From the NCBI GenBank assembly GCA_963834405.1, contig CAWIBX010000001.1, positions 248,001 through 312,000 on the forward strand: a stretch of DNA of 64,000 bases, in the 5' to 3' direction. This DNA is from Bog-473 sp963834405. GTDB taxonomy: Bacteria; Actinomycetota; Acidimicrobiia; Acidimicrobiales; RAAP-2. Shown piece after piece: positions 1 through 9,466 of this stretch (positions are counted from its first letter, which is position 1; every line of letters begins with the position of its first letter). A program made the translations under genes and the position numbers. The notes beneath the pieces are model-generated. The model did not search any database, had not been told where the DNA came from, and saw nothing but the letters and a program-made list of their open reading frames with translations.

Positions 1-243
1 AGATGGGACGACACCGACTTCATGGGTGCCAGCCTCGACCACTGCATGTGGTTCCACCAGCCCTTCCGGACCGACAAGTGGCTGCTCTACGACACCGACT
101 CACCGGTGGCCGCCGGAGGCCGTGGCCTGGCGCGCGGCTCACTCTTCAATCGAGAGGGGAAGTTGTGCGTGTCCGTGGTGCAGGAGGGCCTGGCCCGGAT
201 CCGGACCCGGCAGGCGGTTCAGCGCGCCGAGATCGGCGTGTAG
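1..243 (+). CDS. tesB: acyl-CoA thioesterase II, C-terminal end (partial)
   Basis: The reading frame is open at the left window edge, so only the last 80 residues are present. The piece contains SLDHCMWFHQPFR, WLLYDTDSP and GGRGLARGSLF, the signature of the second hot-dog domain of TesB-type thioesterases, which hydrolyse acyl-CoA to free fatty acid and CoA in the cytoplasm. The aspartate in SLDH lies where the family's catalytic Asp is expected. The gene converges on citrate synthase and the two 3' ends overlap by 25 bp. Family assignment is firm; substrate chain length cannot be judged from this fragment. Confidence 0.88.
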   Translation, partial: RWDDTDFMGASLDHCMWFHQPFRTDKWLLYDTDSPVAAGGRGLARGSLFNREGKLCVSVVQEGLARIRTRQAVQRAEIGV

Positions 244-1493
244 TCGCGCTCCTCCGGTCCGATGTAGAGCTGTCGGGGCCGGGCGATCTTCGAATCCTGA
301 TCGAGCATCTCCTGCCAGTGGGCCAACCAGCCGGAAGTGCGCGGGATGGCGAACAGGACCGGGAACATCTCGAGCGGGAACCCCATGGCCTGATAGATCA
401 GTCCCGAGTAGAAGTCGACGTTGGGGTACAGCCGGCGCGAGGTGAAGTACTCGTCGTTGAGTGCGATCTCTTCCAACTTCAACGCGATGTCGAGCAGCGG
501 GTTCTTCCCGGTCACCTCGAACACCTCGTCCGCCGTTCGTTTGATGATCTTGGCCCGCGGGTCGTAGCTTTTGTACACGCGGTGACCGAAGCCCTGCAGC
601 CGCTGCTGCCCGTGGCCCGCCTTGACGGCGGCGATGAAATCCGGGACGTTGTCGACGCTGCCGATGTCCGTAAGCATGCGGATCACGGCTTCGTTGGCGC
701 CACCGTGGCGCGGTCCGTAGAGCGCGGCCGCGGCGGCGGCGGTTGCCGAGTACGGGTCGGAGTGCGACGAGCCGACGACGCGCATGGCCGTCGTGGAGCA
801 GTTCTGCTCGTGGTCGGCGTGAAGGATGAAGAGGACATCGAGCGCGTGGGCCAGGACGGGATCGGCCTCGAAACGCGGCTCGGCCACCTTCCAGAGCATG
901 GAGAGGAAGTTGGGCGCGAAGTCGAGCGAGTTGTCGGGGTAGACGAAGGGCATGCCCACGCTGAAGCGGTGGGCGGCGGCGGCCAGGGTGGGCATCTTGG
1001 CGATGAGCCGGATGATCTGCTTGTTGCGCGATTCGGGGTCGAAGATGTCCTTGGCGTCGAGATAGAAGGTCGAGAGGGCGGCGACCGCCGAAACCAGCAT
1101 GCCCATCGGGTGGGCGTCGTAGTGGAAGCCCTCGAGGAAGCGCTTGCGGACGTTTTCGTGGATGAAGGTGTGGTAGGTCACGTCGTGGCGCCACTCCTCG
1201 AACTGCGCCTCCGTCGGCAGTTCGCCCTTCAAGAGCAGGTACGCCACCTCCAAGTAGGTCGACTGCTCTGCGAGCTGCTCAATCGGGTAGCCGCGATAGC
1301 GGAGGATGCCCGCCTCGCCGTCGAGGTAGGTGATGGCGCTTTCGCACGCCGCCGTGGACATGAAGCCGGGGTCGTAGAACCAGACGCCGGGCAGCAGCTT
1401 GGCCCATTCCTCCGCGGATACCCCGCCGTTGACCAGCGGAATCTCAATGGACTCGCCGTTGCGATTGTCCGTGATGGTGATGCTCTCGGCCAC
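219..1493 (-). CDS. gltA: citrate synthase
   Basis: Condenses oxaloacetate and acetyl-CoA to citrate, the entry step of the TCA cycle. About 424 residues, the normal length for a type II bacterial citrate synthase. Counting from the GTG start chosen here, the catalytic residues are visible as His225 (HADHEQN), His263 (HGGANE) and Asp370 (NVDFYSG), and GFGHRVYKSYDPRA is the conserved substrate loop. I chose GTG at 1493 because a GGAGGG ribosome-binding site lies about nine bases upstream and the protein then begins VAESITITDN, a typical actinobacterial N-terminus; an in-frame start at 1550 would add 19 poorly conserved residues. Convergent with the thioesterase. Confidence 0.95.
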   Translation of the reverse strand: MAESITITDNRNGESIEIPLVNGGVSAEEWAKLLPGVWFYDPGFMSTAACESAITYLDGEAGILRYRGYPIEQLAEQSTYLEVAYLLLKGELPTEAQFEEWRHDVTYHTFIHENVRKRFLEGFHYDAHPMGMLVSAVAALSTFYLDAKDIFDPESRNKQIIRLIAKMPTLAAAAHRFSVGMPFVYPDNSLDFAPNFLSMLWKVAEPRFEADPVLAHALDVLFILHADHEQNCSTTAMRVVGSSHSDPYSATAAAAAALYGPRHGGANEAVIRMLTDIGSVDNVPDFIAAVKAGHGQQRLQGFGHRVYKSYDPRAKIIKRTADEVFEVTGKNPLLDIALKLEEIALNDEYFTSRRLYPNVDFYSGLIYQAMGFPLEMFPVLFAIPRTSGWLAHWQEMLDQDSKIARPRQLYIGPEERDYTPISAR

Positions 1494-1589
1494 GTGAGCA
1501 AGCCCTCCAAATCCTGTTGAGTCGCTTCCGATCCTATGGCCAGGACGCAACGACGGTCGACACGCGGGCCCGGACCATGCCGCCGAGGC

Positions 1590-2687
1590 TTAGGTGGCCG
1601 GCGCGATCTCCAGCGTCTCCTGCGTGGCCGTCCCGAGGGTGTTGGTCTGGGCCGCCGGGAGCTCTATCGACACGGTCAGCGTGTAGGTGGTGCCGGGTGC
1701 GACCGTGAACGTGGCGGCCGGCAGGGTCGCCGATCCCCCCGACAACAACGAGGCCGACTCCACGTGCGAGGTGCTCGACCCTGAGGAGGAGTTGACGAGG
1801 GTCATGCGCACCACCGCCCGCGGCTCGGCGACCGTGCCCTGGTTCGCCAGCACGACGGACACGGATACGTGCCTCGTCGGGCTCAAAACCGATGTCCCGG
1901 TCGGTGTGTTCGGCGCGGGGGGCAACGGGGACGGGCTCAGGCGGATCGTCCGGAGCACGAGGTAGTGCGTCCCCTGCAGTGTGGTCGACGTGGCCATCAG
2001 ATCGACCTGCGCCGCCACTTCACCCGCCTGCCACTTCCGGGGGTCGGTGACCCACACCGAGCGTGGGAGCAGGGCGTGACCGGGCTCCGCCTTCAGTGCG
2101 GCCCGCACCGAGGCGTAGAGCTGGTCGGCGCGGGTGAGCAGGTCGCCCGCGCCCGCGATGCGGTTCGTCGCGTCGCCGGCCGAGAACAGAGCCGGCGGCG
2201 ACGTCACCGGCGTGTCGGTCGTCGGCGCGTCGGCGGTCTGTGACGGTTGCATCCCGAGGAAGCCGTAGACCGCGGCGCGCAGGTCGCTGACGGCGTCCGC
2301 CCGGTCCTCGAACACGACGGCGAAGTTGCCCGCCACCGTCCCCGGTCCGGCCGACCCGGCTGCCAGGTCGGCCCGTGCCGCCTCCGCGTCGGCGGCGTTG
2401 ACCGCGTCGTCGAGGTCGGATTGGAGCGTCTGGCGGATCTGTCCCTGGAGGTCCGACATGAGGCTGCGCACCTGACCCGCCGTGGTGTTCGACTGCTCGG
2501 CGACCGCCCCGCCCAGCGCGGCCAGGGAGCGGTCCGAGTTGGCGTCGTAGCCGGTCGACTGGCTGGACACCTCGACCAGGCCACCGATGACCAGCACTGC
2601 GCCGATCGCCACGAGGCCCCCCACAAGGAAGGGTCGGGCAGGGGATCGACGGCGCGCGCGTCGGCGCCTGCGTGGCGACATGGCCAC
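1590..2687 (-). CDS. membrane-anchored protein of unknown function
   Basis: Not a recognised family. A strongly basic N-terminus (RRRRRARRRSP) precedes one hydrophobic segment at about residues 20-40, which should place the rest outside the membrane. The middle (about 50-130) is alanine- and aspartate-rich and probably helical (AAQ/DLQGQIRQTLQSDLDDA type sequence). A Thr/Pro-rich linker follows, and the C-terminal 100 residues have the alternating beta pattern of an Ig-like or CARDB-like fold (LANQGTVAEPRAVVRMTLVN). It lies 26 bp downstream of the sulfoquinovose synthase gene on the same strand, so co-transcription is possible. The start may be GTG 2687 or ATG 2681; no good ribosome site decides it. 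Confidence 0.75.
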   Translation of the reverse strand: MAMSPRRRRRARRRSPARPFLVGGLVAIGAVLVIGGLVEVSSQSTGYDANSDRSLAALGGAVAEQSNTTAGQVRSLMSDLQGQIRQTLQSDLDDAVNAADAEAARADLAAGSAGPGTVAGNFAVVFEDRADAVSDLRAAVYGFLGMQPSQTADAPTTDTPVTSPPALFSAGDATNRIAGAGDLLTRADQLYASVRAALKAEPGHALLPRSVWVTDPRKWQAGEVAAQVDLMATSTTLQGTHYLVLRTIRLSPSPLPPAPNTPTGTSVLSPTRHVSVSVVLANQGTVAEPRAVVRMTLVNSSSGSSTSHVESASLLSGGSATLPAATFTVAPGTTYTLTVSIELPAAQTNTLGTATQETLEIAPAT

Positions 2688-2713
2688 AAGAAGCTAGTGC
2701 CGGCGATGGCCGC

Positions 2714-3916
2714 TTACAGCGCGAGGAAGGAGGAGTCGGAGGTGGTGTCCGCCGTCGTCAGGGTGCTGGCGCTGGAGCGCCACTGCACCGTCGGGGCGAT
2801 CGCCCGCAGGTCGACCCGGTCCCGGTACCGCTCGACCAGCTGCAACATCCCGAGCACCACCTCGTCGGCCAGAAGGTGCGGCTGCAGCCCGAGATCCAAC
2901 AGCTTCGTGTTGGCGGCGTGGAAGTAGTGCTCCTCGCGTTCGACCCGGGGGTTCGTGAGCCCCTCGGCGATGTCGACCCGGGTCGGACAGACCCGCTGCA
3001 CCATCTCCGCCATGTCACGGACCGAGAAGGACTCCGTGAATTGGTTGAAGACGCGGAACTCGCCGGCGGCGGCCGGGTTCTCGAGCGCCAGGGCGACGCA
3101 GGCGAGGGTGTCGCGGATGTTGAGCATGCCGCGGGTCTGCCCTCCCATGCCGTAGACCGTGAGCGGGTGGCCGGTCACGGCCTGGACGCAGAACCGGTTG
3201 AGGACCGTGCCGAAAACGCCGTCGTAGTCGAAGCGGGTCGCGAGCACGGGGTCGAGGTCGGTCTCGTCGGTCGACTGCCCGTAGACGATGCCCTGATTGA
3301 GGTCGCTCGAGCGGAGGCCCCAGACCCGGCAGGCGAACATGATGTTGTGCGAGTCATGCACCTTGGACAGGTGGTAGAAGGACCCCGGCTGCTTGGGGTA
3401 GGGCAGCACGTCGGTACGGCCCTTGTGCGTGATCTCGATGAAGCCCTCTTCGATGTCGATGTTGGGGTAGCCGTATTCCCCCATGGTCCCGAGCTTGACC
3501 AGATGGATGCTCGGGTCGATCTCGGCGATCGCATAGAGCAGATTGAGCGTCCCGACGACGTTGTTGACCTGTGTGTAGACCGCGTGCTCCCGGTCGATCA
3601 TGGAGTACGGCGCGGAACGTTGTTCGCCGAAGTGCACAATGGCGTCCGGTTCCGCCTCGGCGACGACGCTGTAGGTGAACGCCGCGTCCGTGAGGTTGCC
3701 GATACGCACGTTGATCGCGTGCCCGGACACCTGCTCCCAGCGCGTCACCCGCTCCTGGAGCGAGGCGATGGGCACGAGGCTGTCGACGCCCATCTCGCGG
3801 TCGTATTCGCGCCGCACCAGGTTGTCGATCACCGTGATGTCGTGGCCCCGAGCCGACAGATGGAGGGCGGTGGGCCAACCGAGGTAACCGTCCCCACCGA
3901 GAACCAGGATCTTCAT
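2714..3916 (-). CDS. sqdB: UDP-sulfoquinovose synthase
   Basis: Makes UDP-sulfoquinovose from UDP-glucose and sulfite, the head-group donor for the sulfolipid SQDG. The 400-residue protein is an extended SDR enzyme very close to plant SQD1 and bacterial SqdB. It has the NAD-binding glycine motif GGDGYLG (7-13), the family-specific blocks HFGEQRSAPYSMIDR and LPYPKQPGSFYHLSKVHDS, and the catalytic triad Thr144 (GTMGEYG), Tyr181 and Lys185. The downstream blocks GMGGQTRGMLNIRDT and FRVFNQFTESFSV are also conserved. No SqdX/SqdD glycosyltransferase is adjacent, so the transferase must be elsewhere or the nucleotide sugar has another use. Identification is firm. Confidence 0.93.
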   Translation of the reverse strand: MKILVLGGDGYLGWPTALHLSARGHDITVIDNLVRREYDREMGVDSLVPIASLQERVTRWEQVSGHAINVRIGNLTDAAFTYSVVAEAEPDAIVHFGEQRSAPYSMIDREHAVYTQVNNVVGTLNLLYAIAEIDPSIHLVKLGTMGEYGYPNIDIEEGFIEITHKGRTDVLPYPKQPGSFYHLSKVHDSHNIMFACRVWGLRSSDLNQGIVYGQSTDETDLDPVLATRFDYDGVFGTVLNRFCVQAVTGHPLTVYGMGGQTRGMLNIRDTLACVALALENPAAAGEFRVFNQFTESFSVRDMAEMVQRVCPTRVDIAEGLTNPRVEREEHYFHAANTKLLDLGLQPHLLADEVVLGMLQLVERYRDRVDLRAIAPTVQWRSSASTLTTADTTSDSSFLAL

Positions 3917-3991
3917 CGTTTCCCTTCGCTGCTCGCTCGGGCTCCACTTTGTTACGGAGTCGTTTCGGTTTCATCATGGGCCAGAACCCTG

Positions 3992-4016
3992 AATCCAGCC
4001 TGTGACCCGGCTGGAA
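3992..4016. terminator. small hairpin between recD and sqdB
   Basis: Six-base arms CCAGCC and GGCTGG flank an eight-base loop, extended by partly matching AAT/ATT flanks. It sits in the 226-bp gap after the recD stop and before the sqdB start, both on the minus strand. No T-run follows, so it is at best a weak or factor-assisted terminator. The rest of this gap shows nothing recognisable. Confidence 0.3.
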
Positions 4017-4142
4017 TTGGCGTGAGACCAGGTAGTTCTCACTCCCCGACCCACCCAACTCGCGGAAATCGTGCGTTGCCGTTTCGCGACTAACCGCTGT
4101 GTCCTCGAATCGGCCTTGCAAAAACCCCGGCGGAGGCGCCGG

Positions 4143-6047
4143 TCAGCCGTCACCCCACAAGGCCCGGCGCAGCCCCGAGGCTCGGGAGATCGGGCGTTCG
4201 ATCGCGGAACGGATCGACTCCTCACTTCCGAGGACGATGAGCCGTTCGCGCGCACGCGTCACGGCGGTGTAGAGCAGTTCCCGGGTGAGGATGCGCGAGT
4301 CCGTGCCCGGCACAACGAAGGCGACGACGTCGAACTGTGAGCCCTGGCTCTTGTGAACCGTCATGGCGTAGACGGTGTCCACCGCGGCGAGGCGCGTTGG
4401 GCTGACCTCGGCGACGGTGCCGCCTCGTTCGAAGGCAGCGACCAATCGCCCCTCCCCGACCGCGATGACGACACCGGTGTCGCCGTTGTACAGCTGCAAC
4501 GCGTAGTCGTTCTCCGTCACGATGAGCGGGCGCCCGACGTACCACTCCGTGCCGGTGGTGAACCCCGACACCTCCTCGCGCAGCCAATTCTCGACGTGCG
4601 TCATCCAGGTGGCGACGCCCTCGGGGCCACGGCGGTGCGCGCAGAGCAGTCGGAACCGGCCGAGGGCATCGATCGCCTCCCGGGCGTGTCCCGCCACCGC
4701 GGCGTCGATCACGGTGCGCCCACTGTCGACCGCGAGCGCGCGCACCTCGTCCAACCCGCGGACCGGGGGCTCAGCCGCGGCATCGCGGGAAATCCACTGG
4801 ACCTCTCCGTCACCCGCCCCCAACACGGCCAGGGCACCGTCCGCGTCACCGCGCTGCACGGCTTCGGCCAGGGCCGCGATGGCGCCGCCGTAGCGGTGCA
4901 CCCGGCGCAGGACGATGATCCCGTCGCCGATGGCGGACCGACGACCGGCGTCGCCGGGAACCGTCTGCCCGGTGACGGTCGCGAGCTGTGCGCGGGCCGC
5001 ATCGTCCATACAAGGCGCCCGCGCCGCCGGCCCCACGATGTCGCCCAACACCGCACCGGCCTCGACGGAGGCCAGCTGCTCGGGATCACCCACGAGGATG
5101 AGCCGGGCGTCCGTACGAATCGCCTCGACGAGACGCGCCATAAGGGTCAACGACACCATGGACGTCTCGTCCACCACGACGACGTCGTGGGGAAGGCGGT
5201 TCAACCGGTTGTGGCGGAAGCGGGTGCGGTTGCCGGGGTTGAAGCCGAGCAGGCGGTGGATCGTGGTGCCGTCCAAAGCGAGCAAGCGCGTCCGGACGGC
5301 GGGGTCCACCGGCAGCTCCCTCGCGCCGGCGTGCACGGCCTCGCCGAGCCGGGCCGCCGCCTTGCCGGTCGGTGCGGCCAGGGCCACGAGAGGCGGCCGC
5401 GACCTGGTCGCCGCGGCCTGCGATTCCAGCAGCGCCAGGACGCGGGCGACGGTGGTGGTCTTCCCCGTGCCGGGTCCACCCGCCACCACCGACACCTTGC
5501 GCAGCACGGCCGTGGCGGCGGCCATGCGCTGCAGGTCCGGCTCGACGGCCGCCGGGAACAGCTCGGACAACCCCCCCTCCAGCACCTCGGCGACGACCCC
5601 CGCGGCGGGCGCGGCGGCGCGTCCGAGGAGATCCGACGCGACCTGGCGCTCATCGGCCCACAGGCGGTCCAGGTAGAGCGTCGTCCCCTCCAGGTGCAGT
5701 GGCCGGTCCACGCCCACCAGTGCACTGGCCAGCAGCCTCGCCACCCACACGGCCGGTTCCGGCCACGGGAGCAAGGTGATGTCGACCGGGACGTCCGTGT
5801 CGGCACTCGCCGTCGCGTCGATCGTGGCGAGGTCGACGCAGACGTGTCCCAGCCGCGGGGCGCGGGCGGCGAAGGCGGCGCCGAGCAGGACCGCGTCGTC
5901 GGTCACCCCCGCGAGCCCGGCGAGACGCAGCGCCACATGGACGTCCGAGGTGGTGAGGACGCCGGCCCGGTTGAACTCGCGCAGCGGTCCCGATGCGCCC
6001 AGCGCCATCCGCGCGTCGAACGCATCGGTCGCCTCCAGCTGGGTCAC
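4143..6047 (-). CDS. recD: exodeoxyribonuclease V alpha subunit (RecD helicase)
   Basis: 5'-3' motor subunit of RecBCD, which processes double-strand breaks for recombination. The protein has 634 residues, an N-terminal RecD domain, Walker A GGPGTGKTTT at about 190-199, the DEAD-like VVVDETSMVS and VGDPEQLASVEAGAVLGD blocks of superfamily 1 helicases, and the C-terminal motif VYAMTVHKSQGSQFD. The GTG start at 6047 overlaps the recB stop (GTGA), a classic translational coupling; any longer frame would run inside recB. Last gene of the rmuC-recC-recB-recD operon. Confidence 0.95.
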   Translation of the reverse strand: MTQLEATDAFDARMALGASGPLREFNRAGVLTTSDVHVALRLAGLAGVTDDAVLLGAAFAARAPRLGHVCVDLATIDATASADTDVPVDITLLPWPEPAVWVARLLASALVGVDRPLHLEGTTLYLDRLWADERQVASDLLGRAAAPAAGVVAEVLEGGLSELFPAAVEPDLQRMAAATAVLRKVSVVAGGPGTGKTTTVARVLALLESQAAATRSRPPLVALAAPTGKAAARLGEAVHAGARELPVDPAVRTRLLALDGTTIHRLLGFNPGNRTRFRHNRLNRLPHDVVVVDETSMVSLTLMARLVEAIRTDARLILVGDPEQLASVEAGAVLGDIVGPAARAPCMDDAARAQLATVTGQTVPGDAGRRSAIGDGIIVLRRVHRYGGAIAALAEAVQRGDADGALAVLGAGDGEVQWISRDAAAEPPVRGLDEVRALAVDSGRTVIDAAVAGHAREAIDALGRFRLLCAHRRGPEGVATWMTHVENWLREEVSGFTTGTEWYVGRPLIVTENDYALQLYNGDTGVVIAVGEGRLVAAFERGGTVAEVSPTRLAAVDTVYAMTVHKSQGSQFDVVAFVVPGTDSRILTRELLYTAVTRARERLIVLGSEESIRSAIERPISRASGLRRALWGDG

Positions 6048-9000
6048 GCGACGGCCCCCCGGTCGAAGAGGTCGCTCAGCGCCTCGACCAGCGGCGCCGG
6101 TGGCTGCCATGACCAGACCCCGCACGGCGGCTCGAGCCCGGCGGGTGCCGGTGCCGCGCTCATGCCGCGCAGGAAGAGGTAGAGGATCGGCCCAAGGTGG
6201 GTCGAGGCGTCGTAGCCGGACAGACGCCAGCGCAGGTAGCGGTGCAGCGCCACCGAATAGAGCAGCCCCTGCAGCGGGTAGTGCGCGGCCGACATCTCGG
6301 CGTCGACCGCCGCCGGCCGGTACTGCCATGCGGTCAGCGTCTCATCGGCGTTTCCGAGCCTGTTGGTCTTGTAGTCGGCGAGTGCGTAGCGGCCGTCCGG
6401 CAGCCGGAACACGAGGTCGAGGCTCCCGGTCAGATAGCCGCGCAGGTCACCGCTCAAGAGCGGGTCGTCCAGCCGGTCGGCGTACCGGGCCACGGGGTCG
6501 TCCTCCGGCAGGTGTGCGTAGAGGGCCCGGCCCAGCTCCGCCACCTGGAGGCTGGCCGTCGGCGCGTCGCCGCCGACGAGGGGCAGCTCGAAGGCGAGCT
6601 CGTCCATCCGGTCGCCGCGACCGATGTCGCGCAGTCGCACCCCGTCCGCGAGCGACCCCAACGGGCACTCGATCGCCGAGCACAATCCGGCGACGACGGC
6701 ATCACGGTCCCCAAGATCCACGTTCCGCCACGTCACCTCACGGTCGAGCGCCGCACCGACCTCCGCGGCCAGATCCGGCACGTCGAACTCCGTTCGCTCC
6801 AGCACGCTGTGCACGACGGTGCCGACGAGGGCGCCGCCCGGCATGGCGCCGAGCCCGAGGCTGATGCCGCGGAGGGCGTCCTCCCGCGGCTCCGCGACGC
6901 GCTCGGCGTGCGGCGTTGCGCCCACCTCTTCGTCCGACGTGAGCTCGGTCTCGGGCTCGCTCCCGATGAGCGGCTGCTCGTGCAGCGCGCGCACGATCGC
7001 CGAGTAGGACGCCCGCCGCCAGTCGACGTCCAGCGTGCGGTCGAAGACGGCCGCCGCGAGCTGCGGCGGCGCGCCGGCCTGGACTTCCCACTGCGCCGGA
7101 TGCGGCCGGCCGACCCGTTCGACACCGACCCGCGGTCCCAAGCCGGCGAACGCGGCCTCGACGGTGGCGTCGGTGAGATTCTTGGCGCCGTACGGGCTCA
7201 CCACCCCGGCGTCGTCGCGGTCGAACAGCAGCCGGGCCAGCGGCGAGTGCTGGCTGCCCGTCACGCCCACCCACCACAGAACGGCCTGATGCCGGGCGCG
7301 CGTGAGGGCCACATAGAGCAGCCGGAGGTCCTCGCCGCGGCCCTCTTCCATCTCCATCTTCTGGTGCTTGGCGAAGCTGTTGCCCTCTCCGCTGACGTCG
7401 ATGGTGCGCTTATTGCAGTCGTCGGGGTCGTGGAAGACCGGCACCTCGCTCGACTTGCCCTGTCCATCCCACATGTACGGGCAGTACACGATCGGGAACT
7501 CGAGGCCCTTGCTCCGGTGGATGGTGATCACCTGGACCGCTTCGGCGTCCGATTCGAGGCGGCGCGTCCGCTCCTCGTTCTCGGCGTCGCGCTCGGCGTC
7601 GTGGATCCGGCGGCCGAGCCACGTGGCCATCGCGGTCGGGCCGAGGCCCTCGGTCACGCCCGCCTCGTGCAGCAACTGCGCCACGTGCCGCAGGTCGGTC
7701 AGGAAGCGCTCTCCGGAAGGACGGGCGAGCACGCGGCCGGGCACCTGGTGGGAGCTGCTCACCGTCTCGTAGAGAGAGGCGATTCCCTGGTCGCGCAGGA
7801 GGGCCGCCCAGCGGTGCAGGGACCAGTGGAGGTCCTCCCAGTCCTCCTCGCCGGCGGTGGCGACCCGCTCCGCCGACCAGCCCACGAAACAGGTGAGCGC
7901 GGCCAGCGACGCCCGGTCCCGCGACGTCGGCCGTTCCAGCGCCTCGAGCAGCTGCAGCCACTCCCGGGCGGGTTCGGTCGAGAAGACGGACCCCGCACCC
8001 CCGATCACGGCGGGGACACCCACCTCGGCGAGCGCGTCGCGCACCAGCCACGCCTGCTTGTTCGTACGCACCAGCACCGCGATGTGGCCCGGGTGCAACA
8101 CGGCGCGGTGCAGTTCGCTGCCGTCCCGCCGCCGGGTGACGACCTCGGACCGTTCCGACAGGAGGCCCACGACGTCCCCCGCGAGGTCCCGGGCGATCAA
8201 GGCGCGCGCGTCGGGCGTCACCGGCTGCCTGGTCCTGGCCGTCAGCGGCACCAGGCCGTCGTCCGCGTGCACCATCCGGACACGCAGCGGCTCCGGCCTC
8301 GGTGCACCCAGCAGCCGCGGCTCCCGGTTGGCCTCTGCCGCGCTGATCCTGCGGTAGGTGATGCCGGCCTGCCCCAGTTGGGCGTCGGCGAAGAGGGCGT
8401 CGTACGCCTGGAGCAGTGCCTCGTCGCTGCGCCAGTTCACGTCGAGGGTCCATTCCGACTGCACGATCCGGCGGGCGTCGAGGTACGCGTGCACGTCGGC
8501 GCCGCGGAAGGCGTAGATGGCCTGTTTCGGGTCCCCGATGAGGACGAGCGTGGCACCACCCTGTCCGAAGGCCTGGTGCATGATGTCCCACTGCACCGGA
8601 TCGGTGTCCTGGAACTCGTCGACGAGAACGACGTCGTAGCGGTCGCGCAGCCGGGCGCACGCCGTGGCGCCCCGTGCTGCGTCCATGAGGGTGCTGCGTA
8701 GCCGCAGCAGGATGTCGTCGTAGGTGAGGATCTTGAGGGCCCGCTTGCGCCGGTCCATCTCCTGCCGCACGCGGTCTGCGAACCGGCGGCGGATGGAGGG
8801 CAGGTCCGGTGCGCCGGACCACGGGGGCACGACCCGGGCATCCGGACGGTTGAGCACGAACTCCGCGATCTTCAGGGCCTGGGCGCGGGTGAATCCGAGC
8901 GTGTTGGGCTTGCCGGCGAAGCGACGGAGATAGAGGTCGTCGACGACCTCCTCCATGAGGTCGCTCACGTCCTCGACCAGCGTCACCTCCCGGTCGACGT

Positions 9001-9466
9001 CGCCCGCCGTACCGAGTCCGTAGAGGACCTGCAGGCAGAAGCCGTGGGTCGTCTCGATCGTCGCCGCATCGAAGTCGGCGACGGCCTTCGCCAACCTGTC
9101 GCGACGCCGTTCCACCTCCTCACGCGGCGCGGCCGCGAGGTGTTGCACGATCTCGTCGTCGAGGTGCTGCGCCGCTCCCTCCAGGACGTCGACGAGGCCA
9201 TCGTGGGCGCGCACGAGGCGGTCCCGCACGCGTTCGCGCAACTCGCCCGTGGCCATCCGCGTGAAGGTGATGACCAGGAGGCGGTCGATCGGCACCAACC
9301 CCTCGGCGACGTATCTGGTGGTGAGCGCAGCGATGGTGAAGGTCTTGCCGGTCCCGGCGCTCGCCTGGAGCAGGGTCATCCCGCGGGGCAGCCGGCCGCA
9401 CACCTCGAACGGGCGTGGTTCGGGGCGCGGCTCGGGCTCCGGCGGCAGCCTGACGGCGGCACTCAT
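6044..9466 (-). CDS. recB: exodeoxyribonuclease V beta subunit (RecB helicase-nuclease)
   Basis: 3'-5' helicase and nuclease subunit of RecBCD, about 1140 residues. Visible motifs are Walker A ASAGTGKTFT (35-44), Walker B VVLVDEFQDTDPVQWD, motif III LIGDPKQAIYAFRGAD, motif V/VI VITIHRSKGLEFP and LLYVALTRARHQ, and near the C-terminus the RecB nuclease motif ALADYKTNRLG. The ATG at 9466 overlaps the recC stop as ATGA, and the protein then begins MSAAVRLPPEPEP, just ahead of the Walker A region as in relatives. All catalytic motifs are intact. Confidence 0.95.
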   Translation of the reverse strand: MSAAVRLPPEPEPRPEPRPFEVCGRLPRGMTLLQASAGTGKTFTIAALTTRYVAEGLVPIDRLLVITFTRMATGELRERVRDRLVRAHDGLVDVLEGAAQHLDDEIVQHLAAAPREEVERRRDRLAKAVADFDAATIETTHGFCLQVLYGLGTAGDVDREVTLVEDVSDLMEEVVDDLYLRRFAGKPNTLGFTRAQALKIAEFVLNRPDARVVPPWSGAPDLPSIRRRFADRVRQEMDRRKRALKILTYDDILLRLRSTLMDAARGATACARLRDRYDVVLVDEFQDTDPVQWDIMHQAFGQGGATLVLIGDPKQAIYAFRGADVHAYLDARRIVQSEWTLDVNWRSDEALLQAYDALFADAQLGQAGITYRRISAAEANREPRLLGAPRPEPLRVRMVHADDGLVPLTARTRQPVTPDARALIARDLAGDVVGLLSERSEVVTRRRDGSELHRAVLHPGHIAVLVRTNKQAWLVRDALAEVGVPAVIGGAGSVFSTEPAREWLQLLEALERPTSRDRASLAALTCFVGWSAERVATAGEEDWEDLHWSLHRWAALLRDQGIASLYETVSSSHQVPGRVLARPSGERFLTDLRHVAQLLHEAGVTEGLGPTAMATWLGRRIHDAERDAENEERTRRLESDAEAVQVITIHRSKGLEFPIVYCPYMWDGQGKSSEVPVFHDPDDCNKRTIDVSGEGNSFAKHQKMEMEEGRGEDLRLLYVALTRARHQAVLWWVGVTGSQHSPLARLLFDRDDAGVVSPYGAKNLTDATVEAAFAGLGPRVGVERVGRPHPAQWEVQAGAPPQLAAAVFDRTLDVDWRRASYSAIVRALHEQPLIGSEPETELTSDEEVGATPHAERVAEPREDALRGISLGLGAMPGGALVGTVVHSVLERTEFDVPDLAAEVGAALDREVTWRNVDLGDRDAVVAGLCSAIECPLGSLADGVRLRDIGRGDRMDELAFELPLVGGDAPTASLQVAELGRALYAHLPEDDPVARYADRLDDPLLSGDLRGYLTGSLDLVFRLPDGRYALADYKTNRLGNADETLTAWQYRPAAVDAEMSAAHYPLQGLLYSVALHRYLRWRLSGYDASTHLGPILYLFLRGMSAAPAPAGLEPPCGVWSWQPPAPLVEALSDLFDRGAVA

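Noticed and set aside
3..1520. A 505-codon open frame on the plus strand opposite citrate synthase
   Set aside because: It is the antisense shadow expected in high-GC codon usage; the product is Arg/Val/Gly-rich with no family features, and the minus strand clearly encodes citrate synthase.
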